Shown: piece after piece, positions 43,152-53,191 of the stretch
How the letters are laid out: each line of letters begins with the position of its first letter
Position numbering within the stretch: position 1 is the stretch's first letter
DNA from: Cylindrodendrum hubeiense
Taxonomy: Eukaryota > Ascomycota > Sordariomycetes > Hypocreales > Nectriaceae
Reading direction: 5' to 3'
NCBI GenBank assembly: GCA_014621425.1
Contig: JAANBB010000285.1
Span: 1-53,191, forward strand
DNA length: 53,191 bases
Translations under genes and position numbers: made by a program
The notes under the pieces: generated by a model
The model's database searches: none
The model's input: the letters and a program-made list of their open reading frames with translations, nothing else
Told to the model about the DNA's origin: nothing

Positions 43152-45665
43152 TCACACCCCGTACTCGACCTGGCCCAGGGGCCTATCCTCCTCCAGACCG
43201 GGGGCCATAAGGTTCGTTCGAGGGTCGCCAGTGGCCTTGGCGGCCGAGCAGCGTGCCATGGTCGGTGAGCTGGACACGGGGTTAGCAGTGTAACTAGTAG
43301 TGAGATGAATAGAGCATGTAACATACCTCCTCGAGATGACGTCTGTGAAGTAGAAGTTGTCGATAACCTTCTTCAAAGGTGCACCGCTGACCTTGGCACC
43401 CTTGTTCTGGTCCACAAGCTGGACCTTGCTTAGCTCGGGAAGAGCAACAGGCTCGATGACATCGTAGGCAGCCAGGGCAGGGCTGATCTCAACCATGCGG
43501 TCCCGAACCATAGCGACGTCGTCGTAAGGCAGAGGAGCGCCCAGGAACTCACTGACAGCTCGGAGGATCTTCCAGTCAGTTCGGGCAGCGCCGGGCAGGG
43601 AGGTGGCAGCACGGGTCATCTGGACTCGGCCCTCGGTATTGATGTAGGTACCAGCCTTCTCGGTGTAGGCAGCGCCGGGGAGGATAATGTCGGCGATCTG
43701 AGCGCCCTTGTCACCGTGGTGGCCCTGGTAGACGACGAAGGCATCCTTGGGGATATCGGCCTCGTTGACCTCATCGGCACCCAGGAGCCAGACGAACTTG
43801 GGCTTGGTCTCGGCAACCTCAGCAGAGGGGGTGGTGAAACCGACCTCGAAAGCACCGGCACGCGAAGCCTCACGCTGGAGAACGTTGTAGCCATCCCACT
43901 CCTGAGTTCGGAAGTTGGCGGCGTTCTTCTCGACGAAGGCACCGACAGTCTCGTAGAAGGCCTTGGCATCAGCGTGGTCGGTAACACCGGAGCCAACGAT
44001 GATCATGGGGCGCTTGGCAGCCTGGAGCTTCTTGCCAAAGGGACCAGCAAGAGCCTGCTTAAGGGCGGCGTGGTCGGCACCGAGATGCTCGAACTCAAAG
44101 GTGGAGTCCCAGGTCTCGCCAACAACACCGATCTCGAGGTCGGATCGGAGCCAGTGCTTTCGGATACGGGCGTTGAGAACAGCAGCCTCGTGTCGGGTGT
44201 TGCTGCCAACAATCAGGATAGCATCGGCCTCCTCGATACCCCAGATGGTGGAGTTGAAGAGGTAGTTGGATCGGACGTCGACACCGTGAGCAATGGGCTG
44301 GCTACCAGTGGGGGTATCCAGGGCCAGGTTCTCGGATCCGAGCTTGTTGGCCATATCCTTCGCGACAACCAGGGACTCAATCTCAGTCAGAGCACCAGAG
44401 ATGATCTTGAACTCGTTGCCCTGGGGGTTCTTCACCTGCCAGGCACGAGAGATCTCGCCTAGGGCCTCCTCCCAGTCAGCAGCCTCAAACCGACCCTCTC
44501 GGCGAACCAGAGGCATGGTCAATCGCTGAGTCTTCAGACCGTCACAGGCAAATCGAGACTTGTCGTTGATCCACTCCTCGTTGACATCATCGTTGAGACG
44601 GGGCAGGATACGCATAACCTCGAGACCTCGGGAGTCCACACGGATATTAGAGCCGAGGCCGTCAAGGACGTCAATTGACTCAGTGTGCTTCAGCTCCCAG
44701 GGGCGAGCTCGGAACGCGTAGGGCTTGGAGGTGAGGGCACCAACGGGGCAGAGGTCGATAACGTTACCAGACATCTCCGAGTCGAGGTTCTGCTCGAGGT
44801 AGGTACCAATCTGGATGTCGTTACCGCGGCCGGTGGAGCCGAGCTCCGGTGCTCCGGCGATGTCGTTGGCAAATCGGATACAGCGAGTGCAGTGAATGCA
44901 TCGGTTCATCGACGTCTTGATCAGGGGTCCAATGTTCTTGTCCTCGACGGCACGCTTGCCGCCAATCTCGTGGAATCGACCTCGGTCGGCGCCGTACCGC
45001 ATAGACTGATCCTGAAGATCACACTCACCTCCCTGGTCACAGATAGGGCAATCGAGGGGGTGGTTCGCGAGCAGGAACTCCATCACACCCTCTCGAGCCT
45101 TGTGGGTAAGGGGAGAGTTGGTCTTGACGACCATTCCGGGCTGGACGGGCCAGGCACACGAGGCCACTGGCTTCGGGGCCTTCTCGACTTCGACCAGGCA
45201 CATTCGGCAGTTACCGGCAATCATGAGCTTCCTGGGGGCAGGGTTAGCGATATTTCGATCGGAGAAAGACGTTCGGGGGTATCGTACTCATGGTAGCAGT
45301 ATCTAGGCATCGTTAGCAAGGGCGCCAAACACGTTGGGGCAATCTTCACCAATCTCCACGTACCTCGGGACTGTTGCTCCCGCCTTCTCGCAGGCCTGGA
45401 TGAGTGCCGAACCGGCTGCACTGGCGTTAGAAACCCGCTCCAAAACACTCGAATCATCGAAGCATACCTTCAATCGACACCTTCTTTCCATCTGCCGTCA
45501 CGTTAGCAACCCGTCGGACGGTCAATGGCTGGGTACACAAAGCTGCTCACCAATTGTCAACTCCACCTCGGCAGGTCGCTGGATCGTCGTCGCGAATGCC
45601 CGCGAGACATTGGCCGCTCGCCGGCTCGTCCGCCAAGCCGAACGAGCTAGGGAATTTCGGAGCAT
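43152..45665 (-). CDS. nuo78: NADH:ubiquinone oxidoreductase 78-kDa subunit (NDUFS1/NuoG), 6 exons
   Basis: Exons 45665-45551, 45491-45468, 45415-45364, 45302-45288, 45231-43327 and 43269-43152 give 742 aa. Seen: a mitochondrial presequence (MLRNSLARSAWRTSRRAA), a 2Fe-2S ferredoxin domain with cysteines in RYCYHE, GNCRMC and ASC, the N3/N4/N5-type cluster ligands HPLDCPICDQGGECDLQD and MNRCIHCTRCIRF...DLCPVGAL, and a degenerate molybdopterin-oxidoreductase domain. It carries electrons from the flavin towards the quinone site in the peripheral arm of complex I. The 5' part is split into tiny exons of 24, 52 and 15 nt. The last intron (57 nt, 43270-43326) has no in-frame stop, so the unspliced frame also stays open. 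Confidence 0.95.
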
Positions 45666-46198
45666 CGTGTCGCCTCGACGGTGAAGGAGATGGACGTTGA
45701 TTGCCGTTGCGGCGAATATGTGCTCAATCGTTGACGTCTCGAAGGGAACTGCTGTTCGGGTGATGGATTTAGTGGCGCTAGTCCGCGATTAATTTACATC
45801 TTCTCCTATTGGTCGAAGGCATTTTGTTGATGCCTGAGGCCAACCAACGTTCCAGCAAGTCTTTACTGCAATTTGCGGACCGACCAAGCTTGAGTTTTTC
45901 TTTCTTCTTCAATTAAATTGTATCGGGCACATTTTATTGTAGGTGAGCTTGCGCGCAGGTCTGCTTCGGCAGTCCTGTTGCTTCACTCGAGTCTTCCTCT
46001 ATCTTGTGCTCTAGATTAACAAAACGCCGTTTATGGAAGCACGAAAGAGACACAATCTCCGTGACCGCTGCCTCTTACCGCCGGTCGTTACATTTCACCA
46101 CTCATTTAAGCTTGTAGACTTTTGCATTCCTGAGGGGAGCGTCCCAGTAGTGGAGAGCTTCTTTCTTCTAGTGATGTGTATCTGTGTCTGTATCTGCT
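45666..46198. other. intergenic: promoter of nuo78 and 3' flank of the SelO gene
   Basis: Contains ATTGG and its complement CCAAT-like elements near 45810 and 45842 (read leftwards), usual for respiratory genes. No coding region. Confidence 0.4.
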
Positions 46199-48243
46199 CT
46201 AAGAGCTGCAGCTGCACTGCATAGCCCTCTCTGTCTTGGGAGGATCATCTGTCCATCGAGCCTCCTCCGCGCTGTCGCCGTCATATACAATACCATTGAT
46301 GGTCTGGCCGTCCCACGAATCCTCAAAGGGGTGAAGGGCAAGGTGCATGACACGGTCGAGCACTTCTATGTCGTCCTCTTTCTGCACGCGTCGGATAACC
46401 TCATCCATGATCCAGCCTCGGGGGATGAAGTTAGGGTTCACATGCTTCATGGCTTGGATCCTCTCATTCTCCCGGGCCTCCGACACGTTGCTGTCGGCCT
46501 CCCTCCAGTCCTCAATCACTCGATCTCGCCAGCTTGCCAACCACTTGGCGAGCCTGGATCTAGCCTTTTTCTCGTCGACCGTCTTTGGTGGCCCTTCCTT
46601 GTGGAAGAAAACCGATGCCGTCTGCTCCCTTGCCTCTTCCGTAGCCAGCTCCTCCAGCTTAATAGAGCTCAATCGACGGAAGAAGTGGTGGAAGTCCAAT
46701 TCAAGGGCTTCCAGGGTATCAAGTGCTTCGCTGAACAGGACGTCAAAGTCGGAGTCCTTGAAGTTTTGAAGGCCCAGTCGTGCAGTCATCAGTCTCTTGT
46801 ATTCCGCCAAGAAGGTGGCCTTGTACTCTTCGCCGACTTGCGCAATGAGCTTCTCTGCCCTGGCCGCAATCTCTGGCTCCAGTCCTTCCTTGACGCCGTC
46901 CTGGATATAGGTCGGGTCGTCAATGTCAGCGCCCATGCCCATCATCTCTCCCAGGGCCTCTCCCAGCCGAACGAGGTTCCACCAGATAATTGTGGGTTGA
47001 TTCTTGTAGCTGTATCGAAGTGCGTAGTCGTCGTGGTTCGGTGTGTACGTGGGATCGAAGTTGTCCATGAAGGCAAACGGACCAAAGTCTATCGACAAAC
47101 CGTAGATGGAGGTATTATCCGTATTCTGTGCCATGTTCAGTCAGCAATCGTTCTCCGAGCTCTAGCATCATCAAGGAAGCTTACCAGCACACCGTTCATG
47201 AAACCATATGCTTGCCAGTTGGCAACCACCACGGCATTGCGCCTCACAATCTCGCGGTAGAGTCGGGTGAATCGATTCTCCGAAACATCGTCGGGGCCCT
47301 CGGTATCGGCAGCAGCCACGCCGCGCTTCGGCAGAGGCGAGGTCGTGGGGTTCGCCGGATCCTCCAGTCGGCCAGGCAGCTTGTCCCAGCCGCCAAAGAC
47401 ATCCTCGGCAATGTATGTGGCCAGTTTCCTAATCATAGGACGATCTTGTCTAGCGCGGAGGATATCGAAGCTGCCCAGCCGCAGCCACGATTGCGCAAAC
47501 CGCAAGACTATGGCTCCCGGTTCAACTCTCTCGCGAATAACGTTGGAATGGGGTAGTTGGGTGAGCGACAGCGCTCGGGTGGTGGGTATGCGCAGAGCGT
47601 TGAGAGCTTCTGAGACGACGAATTCTCTGATGCTAGATCGCAATACAGCTTTCCCATCCGCGAAGCGAGAGTACGGCGTCATTCCCGCGCCTTTCAGCTG
47701 CAGCTCGTAACGCTCTCCTGATTCAGGGTTCGTGGTCTCGAAGAGCGAGATGGCTCTTCCGTCGCCCAGCTGCCCAGCCCATTGGCCAAACTGGAAGCCT
47801 CCATAGCATTGCGCCCATGGATATCCGCCCTCCAGCTTCTCCCCGTCCCATCCATACAGCTTGTTTCCAGCTACCAACTGTCGGAAGTCTTCCGACTTCT
47901 CTTCGCCAACCTTGATTCCAAGATCACGCATGGCAGCTGGGCTGACCCCGAGGAGTTCGGGGTTCTGCTGCTCCTCAGGGCGCACCCATGAGAACATTGC
48001 ATTATGAACTTGTCGGGGTCTGATTTCGTCTCGGGGAGTCTTGTGGGAGTCGGCCGGGGTCGGAAACAGGGCGTCCGGAGGGAGCGATTCGGTGAAGTGC
48101 CACGACTTCGGGAGGTCGGCGAGTGATGCACCTTCGTATGAAGATGAGGACGCCGGTGCGCCGTTGGATAGATGAGCAGCCATGATGAGTCGGATCTTCG
48201 GAGGACGCTGGACAGCTCGACGGAGCGCTGCACGACAGAGCAT
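46199..48243 (-). CDS. fmp40: SelO/Fmp40 pseudokinase protein AMPylase (mitochondrial), cysteine form, 2 exons
   Basis: Exons 48243-47185 and 47125-46199 (59-nt intron) give 661 aa. Seen: a basic presequence (MLCRAALRRAVQRPPKIRL), the SelO blocks YGGFQFGQWAGQLGDGRA, LQLKGAGMTPYSRFADGKAVLRSSIREF, the intron-spanning GFMNGVLNTDNTSIYGLSIDFGPF and NPNFIPRGWIM. SelO proteins adopt an inverted kinase fold and transfer AMP from ATP to Ser/Thr/Tyr of mitochondrial redox enzymes. The protein ends CSCSS before the stop: the position that is selenocysteine in animals is Cys here, with a second Cys two residues earlier. This supports a redox-active tail. Met22 (MAAHLSNG) is an alternative cytosolic start. 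Confidence 0.92.
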
Positions 48244-49287
48244 CAACGGCGAGTTTATAGGCAAAGAATTTGTGTTGAACGAAGCATGAGGAATATATTG
48301 GTGATGGATGACGAAGATGACCAAGCACTCGGTGTGCCGCGCTATATGCTCTAGACCGCGGAATAGTTCACAGTGGCAATCATCGGTACAACAGCTTTCA
48401 TCGCCGCCTTTGACATCACTTTCTTCGGAGGTTGCACACTAACGGTGATGGACCCCACATTCGTTCCAGGTCCATTCCCCGGTTACCCGCCGGACGCATG
48501 TCAGACGGTGCCGGGCCGCGGTCTTCCTGTCCATAAGTTTCAATGTGGGAAGACGACGTTATTTAACACCGACATCCAGCATCTTGATATCGCAATATTG
48601 GTTGCTTGCAGAGGAATCGCTTGCGAGCGGGTCGCCATCTTTATCGTTGATGTCGTCACGCTCGTTACCTCGGCCTACCGCCTACCCTACACAATGACGT
48701 CGGAAGTGGGATGGAGGGGTGGGAGAGGCCGGCCGGAGCTCCGAAGGAGTTCCGAATCCGTGCTGAATTATCCTCGCATATCGAACTCCTTCCAGATCTC
48801 CAAGATAAGCGAGTTCACGGTAAAGCTATGGGGATGCGATCCTCGTTTGGGCCGCACTCATCGTAGCATCGTCGTTGCACGTGGTTGCGTATTAAACGAA
48901 CCTCACTGTCGGAGGAGCTTTCGTCTCGGATGAAGAATTACACGGCGAGTACAGGGTATGGCACGAGAGGAAGCAATAATTCCGCGAGAGCTTGATAAAG
49001 TTATCCACGTCTACTACGTAGCACATTACTCCCCCCCGATCTCGGGTGACAAATCACGGCATTGTCCCGCCCGGCTTCGCAAGCTCCCAAAGTTAGCTAC
49101 CCCATCATGGCCAGCGGGTCTGTTTAAAACGACGCAACATCCCACTCTTGCACTGAATTGCTCTCCTTCTATACTCAAACTGCCTCGTCAAAACTCTGTG
49201 CAAGACTCCTTTGGCCGAAAATCCATATCTCGTGGATCAGGAGAAGCATTTACGTCTTTTCAAGCTTGATATCCGAATTCCGTCACC
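48244..49287. other. divergent promoter region
   Basis: Between SelO (-) and the aldo-keto reductase (+). A long frame at 48373-48933 begins at GTG rather than ATG and shows no family signal, so I do not call it. TGACGTCGG near 48696 is a CRE-like half site. Confidence 0.45.
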
Positions 49288-50342
49288 ATGGCTGGAACCC
49301 CGCTAAACATCCCCCTCGTCAAGCTCAACGACGGCAACGAGATCCCGGTGGTAAGGTGTCCCCACTGAATGATATACCACAAATCAATACGCCACGAGAC
49401 ACTGCAAGAATATTCCACACGATATTGTAATGAGCTAACTGGGGTGTATTCATAACAGCTTGCATACGGCCTCGGAACTGCCCGATACAAGAGCGACGCC
49501 GACGCTCCCCTTGATAACGAGATCATCGAGCTCACCAAGAAGGCGATTGAGCTTGGGTATCGTCACCTGGATGGAGCAGAAGGTCAGTGGACTGGAAGAT
49601 AACCATGGAGCTCCTTCTGATTGGGGTTATAGTATATGGCAACGAGGCAGAGCTCGGAGCCGCTATTAAGGCTGCCGGAATCCCTCGGGATCAGCTCTTC
49701 GTCACCACCAAGATCAGCGCCACCGAGAAGAAGGACACCCTCGAAGCTTTCAACCTCTCCCTCAAGAAGCTCGGCCTTGACTACGTGGACCTCTACCTGA
49801 TCCACGGTGCTTGGTTTGCCGACTCCGAGGAGGAGTTGCAGGCTAAGTGGGCTGACCTGGAGGCTATCAAGGAGTCTGGCCGCGCCAAGTCTATTGGTGT
49901 CTCCAACTTCCTCCAGGGCCAGCTTGAGACCGTCCTCAAGACGGCAAAGATCGTTCCTGCCCTCAACCAGATCGAGTACCACCCCTACCTCCAGCACGGT
50001 GACCTCGTTGCGTTCCACAAGAAGCACAACATTGTTGTCTCATCCTACGGCCCCCTAACACCCATTGTGACTGCCAAGGACGGACCGGTTGGCCCCTACT
50101 GGAAGAAGTTGGCAGAAAAGTATGGTGTTACGGATTCCGATGTTGGTCTGCGATGGATCATCGACCAGGGTGTCGTGGCGCTTACAACGAGCTCTAAGTC
50201 ATCGAGACTCGAAGGTTACCTGGCCAATTTGCCCAAGTTTAAGCTGAACGAGGAGGAGATTGCTGAGATCTCCAAGCTGGGTAGCCAGAAGCACTTCCGT
50301 GGATTCTGGAAGGACAAGTTCGCCGCGGATGACAGAAGCTAA
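49288..50342 (+). CDS. aldo-keto reductase (AKR, Ara1/GCY-like, NADPH-dependent), 3 exons
   Basis: Exons 49288-49350, 49459-49582 and 49633-50342 give 298 aa. Seen: the catalytic tetrad Asp59 (HLDGAE), Tyr64 (VYGNE, completed across the second intron), Lys89 (VTTKI) and His120 (YLIHG), plus [13 protein letters not shown] and a C-terminal [13 protein letters not shown] cofactor-phosphate segment typical of NADPH binding. Length is usual for AKR family 3. Family role: reduction of aldehydes and dicarbonyls to alcohols in the cytosol. It diverges from SelO over about 1 kb. The first intron (108 nt) is longer than the local norm; the second uses GTCAGT. Confidence 0.92.
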
Positions 50343-50496
50343 ATGTTTGGTCGAACCCGGTTTAATGCATTATGATAAGCACCCGTGTTGAGTGATGTGA
50401 TGTGGATGCCGAGATTCACTGCAAAATATATTGATATAGATATATCTTGTATACTGACTATTACCTGCTTATAAGTGAAACCTCTAAAGTCGTGTC

Positions 50497-51727
50497 TCAT
50501 AGCTCATCGTCGGAATCTGTTTCGCTACCCGCAGGAGCTGGAGCTGGCTTATTGTTAAAGGGAAGGTTTCTCCTGGGCGGAGGCGCATCCGTTTTCTTCT
50601 TAGCCGGTGGCTCTTGGGATTTGGGCTGGTGCGGAGAAGTTGTTTCAGATGTCTTCGGCGGAGGGTCGTCATCGTCGTCATCATCGTTATCATCACTCGC
50701 TCCGGATGCGGTGGCTTCCGTTGTGTTTCCAGGATCAGTATCCTCCAGCTCTTGCTTGATGTCAACGTCCATGGCCTGAATACCAGCATCGTCATCTGAC
50801 TCATCCTTGACTATTTTTGAGGCCGGTGCCTTCCTTTTCGTAGTCCTAGACTGGCCAGCTTTGCGTACAGGTTTAGCTGGCTCAGCAGCCTGAGGTGGGG
50901 CAGGGGGCTGAGATGGTTGGGAGGCGCCTGGATGACTGGCGTTGAAAGAACCAGCTGCTAGAACCTGCTGCTGCTCGCGAATCTTGATTTTCTTCTCATT
51001 CAGAAGATCCCGGAACTTCTGTAGCAAGACCGTCTCATCTTTGTCCTTAGCTTGGATCAGCTCCTCGAGCTGTGACTGCAGCTGGGCCACTGCAGCCTCC
51101 GAGTCATGCGATTTGACTGTCAAGTCCGCGACGGCCTGCTTTGCCACGGCCGAAGCCTCAACGGCGGCACCGCACCACTCAAATAATTCAATGGCCTCAT
51201 CAGCATCGTAACTTAGAGTAATAGCGCCCAGGCGTTGCTAAAACGGTTAGCACCTGAGCTGAGTTTCACAAGGGTGGCATCATGTGCCTACTGTAATGCC
51301 CTGTGTCTCCTTCCGGATGGTGATTGAGATGGATGCTTCGCTCTGGACAGTCGCCGTCGCCTGAATACCCGGGAGCGGTTCCTGCTTGAACAACGATTCG
51401 AGGATTGTTTGCCATTCCGGCTCCGAAGCAGGGCAATTCTTGACCTTGAGTGACGCTACACGATCTTGTTTCACTACACGAGAGGTTAGATTGAAGTCGC
51501 CAACTTTGCGTCAGTGCGTGCCGCAAATTGCAGACCGGGATAGGATATTGCGTTATGACGGAAGGGGGGGTATGGGATGACTTGCATGAAGCTTTATATG
51601 GCGCCTCCCCCTCAGTGCCCACCAACTTGAGATCCAAGGCCCGTGAGCCCTTGGGTGTGACCTGTACAAGGACAAAGGCCGATTCGTCGTCGCTGCGGGC
51701 AAATCGCAAGACCCTGGTGGCGGCCAT
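50497..51727 (-). CDS. xrcc4: XRCC4-like non-homologous end-joining factor (Lif1-type), 3 exons, GC-AG intron
   Basis: Exons 51727-51586, 51473-51292 and 51237-50497 give 354 aa. Seen: a beta-rich head (residues 1 to about 115), then a long coiled coil (QLQSQLEELIQ, then KFRDLLNEKKIKIREQQ, the last block matching the XRCC4 ligase-IV-binding stalk), then an unstructured tail with a basic KRKAPASK-like nuclear signal, an Asp-rich run and Ser/Thr-Pro sites. XRCC4 homodimers hold DNA ligase IV at double-strand breaks in the nucleus. The first intron (51474-51585, 112 nt) has a GC donor in the consensus context GCAAGT, without a usable GT nearby that keeps the frame. Sequence similarity to XRCC4 is limited outside the stalk, so the call rests on layout plus that block. 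Confidence 0.78.
51580..51585 (-). other. non-canonical GC splice donor (GCAAGT) in the XRCC4-like gene
   Basis: Minus-strand T-GCAAGT at the exon 1 end, paired with the TGTAG acceptor at 51474. The join restores an open reading frame through the head domain (KASLKQDRV). Confidence 0.7.
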
Positions 51728-52183
51728 CTGGAGACGGGTTGCGGATTACCCCGGTTAAGTTGAGATGAGCAAGGCCGTTGGGCGAGAGATGATGACAGAT
51801 CTGCGGATCGCTGATTAAATGGCTAGAATGATCAAAGAAGCAAGGACGATGGGCGTCGGGAGCAGGACCCGGGAGGTGATCGAGGCAGAGGGTTGGAATG
51901 ATGGATTGTTGATTTAGCAGGGTCTAGGCAGTCCGGGAATCGAGAAACCGGAGGGGTGTGAGGGTCTTGGTGATCCAGGTGGGCTCCGATTGATCCGCAG
52001 GGTCTCGGTTAACAACAGTGTTGGGCGCAGAGAGAGGTTAAGAAGGCGAGATGAGGGTGTTGGTCTTGGGGCCCGATGAAAAATTGCGCGTTGAGTTTGA
52101 TGAAGTGAGGCGTCGTCCTTTAATGAGGTGACCTGATGGGATTCGAATCTGGTCAGAGCTGAGGCAGTCAGTCTCCAGAGTAT

Positions 52184-52252
52184 CAGGCAGGCAGGCAGGC
52201 AGGCACACTCAGGCACTCAGGCACGCTCACGCTCACTCAGGCGCGCTCACTC
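52184..52252. repeat. GGCA tetranucleotide repeat grading into CTCAGGCA/GCTCACTC units
   Basis: About five GGCA units followed by three imperfect CTCAGGCA octamers and GCTCAC repeats. Confidence 0.8.
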
Positions 52253-52940
52253 ATCTGCGCACCTAGGGTCCAGTGTGTAAGTGCTGGCAGCTGCAGCCTG
52301 CAGACACCCACATGGCGGCCCGGCCAGCGACCCTTCAGCGGCTCTCGCCGGCCGCGCACAGAGTGGTTACAGTGGGTTGGGGTTGGCCTACTCCATAGCA
52401 ACCCATGGGATCCCTCCACTCAAAATCCTGGCCCGGGCTCGATGATGAGTCTGATCGATACGAGCGTGCAGCGGCCAAGCCGATAGCAGCAGCCTGGCAC
52501 CTGGACAGATCGTCTGCTGGGCTATCCATGGAGCGCCGGTTCTCACGCAGCGGGGATCCCTACCACATGGCAGTCGCATGAACAATGCAAACGCAAACCC
52601 GCACCCCAATAACGTGGCGATTTTAAGGACGAAAAATTCACCAGAAAGGGAACAAAGCAATAAAACTAGAAGCCCAGCCCCGACTTGCGATGGATGAGTT
52701 GCCCGACAGGAACACTGGCAACTTGGAGACGAACAAAACGGCCGACGGAAACAACCTCTTGCACTTCCTCTTCCTCCCTGAAACAAGCGTCGGCCCGCGG
52801 AAGGCTGACGGCAAAAGCTCGTCCCTCGTCGCGACTATGACGCGTGGGAAAGGCTGGCGCGATATTTTGAGGCGGGCAGCCAATCGGGCGGCTTCCCCAG
52901 GGCAAACATTGTTGCTAGCAAAGAGCCATGAGGTGAGGCG

Positions 52941-52950
52941 ACGTCACGTG
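52941..52950. promoter_or_regulatory. compound CRE/E-box element ACGTCACGTG
   Basis: Overlap of an ACGTCA (CREB/ATF half site) and a palindromic CACGTG (bHLH) core. Unlikely to occur often by chance, but function is inferred. Confidence 0.35.
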
Positions 52951-53011
52951 CGGACAGTCAGTAGTAGCCCGACCCCCGAGTATTTTTTTTTCTTGCAGGA
53001 GGGAACAGACT

Positions 53012-53049
53012 AGCGGTACGGTAGCGGTGGGTAGCGGTGGGTAGCGGTG
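53012..53049. repeat. 10-bp tandem repeat, unit GTAGCGGTGG, about 4 copies
   Basis: Three near-perfect copies preceded by a degenerate one (TAGCGGTACG), just after a T-run at 52984-52990. Confidence 0.85.
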
Positions 53050-53191
53050 CAACCAGGTTACCAGGGCCCTGTGCTCCTGCAGTGACCGCTGTTCGTAGGC
53101 CTACATGGCAGCAACCGGTCCCTTATTAGTTAGCAGGAACCGCCACCAGCCACGCGCACTACCACCCCAGCCTTTCGTTTTCCCAACCCAA

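Larger units (their letters stand above)
51728..53191. other. 1.46-kb terminal intergenic region, likely promoter DNA
   Basis: No gene supported on either strand; the open frames are low-complexity or short. It holds a GGCA/CTCAGGCA repeat block (52184-52252), a compound ACGTCACGTG element (52941-52950) and 10-bp tandem repeats (53012-53049). A gene may start beyond the right edge. Confidence 0.45.

Noticed and set aside
43716..44462. 248-codon plus-strand frame inside nuo78
   Set aside because: Antisense shadow of a GC3-rich conserved coding exon.
46184..47260. 358-codon plus-strand frame over the SelO gene
   Set aside because: Antisense shadow; the minus strand carries clear SelO motifs.
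48373..48933. 186-codon open frame in the SelO/aldo-keto reductase promoter
   Set aside because: It begins at GTG, not ATG, has no recognisable domain, and its composition is unlike the neighbouring genes. Treated as chance.
1..53191. CRISPR arrays, insertion sequences, intact retrotransposons or rRNA
   Set aside because: No regularly spaced direct repeats of the right length, no transposase or reverse transcriptase motifs and no rRNA-like blocks were seen. A CRISPR array is not expected in a nuclear fungal sequence.

Overview
The window is nuclear DNA of a filamentous ascomycete. Genes are intron-rich (introns mostly 49-75 nt with GT(A/G)AGT-like donors), two Zn(II)2Cys6 regulators are present, there are many secreted or catabolic enzymes, and the complement (nuo78, mS33/Rsm27, Atg37, SelO, XRCC4) fits Pezizomycotina, most likely a Sordariomycete such as a hypocrealean fungus. 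I cannot fix the species. Exon joins below were worked out by hand; every multi-exon model keeps one open frame and a total length divisible by three.

Left part, accessory and catabolic (1-26 kb). From 92 to 11314 lies a compact sugar-alcohol/ketose catabolism cluster: a sorbose/L-xylulose-reductase-like SDR (92-1002, -), a zinc xylitol/sorbitol dehydrogenase (1738-2885, -), a divergent P-loop kinase of the YggC/FrcK type (3181-3864, +), a second SDR of the same family (4704-5593, +), an MFS sugar transporter (6582-8200, +) and a Zn2Cys6 regulator (8819-11314, +). Inverted CGG/CCG triplets spaced by 10 nt occur upstream of the second SDR and twice upstream of the transporter. Then come secreted enzymes: a phospholipase A2 (-), a GH3 glycoside hydrolase (+) and, convergent with it, a heme peroxidase with a long C-terminal extension (-). 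Two gene-poor stretches (12.2-16.0 kb and 19.7-22.7 kb) contain only decayed coding traces. A second Zn2Cys6/PF11951-type regulator (22712-24373, +) is followed by a phytanoyl-CoA-dioxygenase-like enzyme (24596-25657, +).

At 25838-25856 the sequence contains ambiguous bases, followed at once by GC-rich minisatellite DNA. This is both an assembly weak point and the border between the accessory half and the conserved half.

Right part, mostly conserved cell functions (26-53 kb): a TDT/SLAC1-type anion transporter (9 exons, one of 8 nt), a mitochondrial PP2C phosphatase, a KPWE-motif protein, a Pumilio RNA-binding protein, mitochondrial ribosomal protein mS33 (Rsm27), an RNase III-domain protein, the acyl-CoA-binding autophagy protein Atg37, an unrecognised 214-aa protein, the 78-kDa subunit of complex I (6 exons, one of 15 nt), the pseudokinase AMPylase SelO/Fmp40, an aldo-keto reductase, and an XRCC4-like end-joining factor with a GC-AG intron. 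The last 1.46 kb looks like promoter DNA, possibly for a gene beyond the window.

The best candidate for an undescribed system is the polyol/ketose cluster: two keto-reductases, one zinc polyol dehydrogenase, a kinase of unassigned substrate, an importer and a pathway-type regulator.
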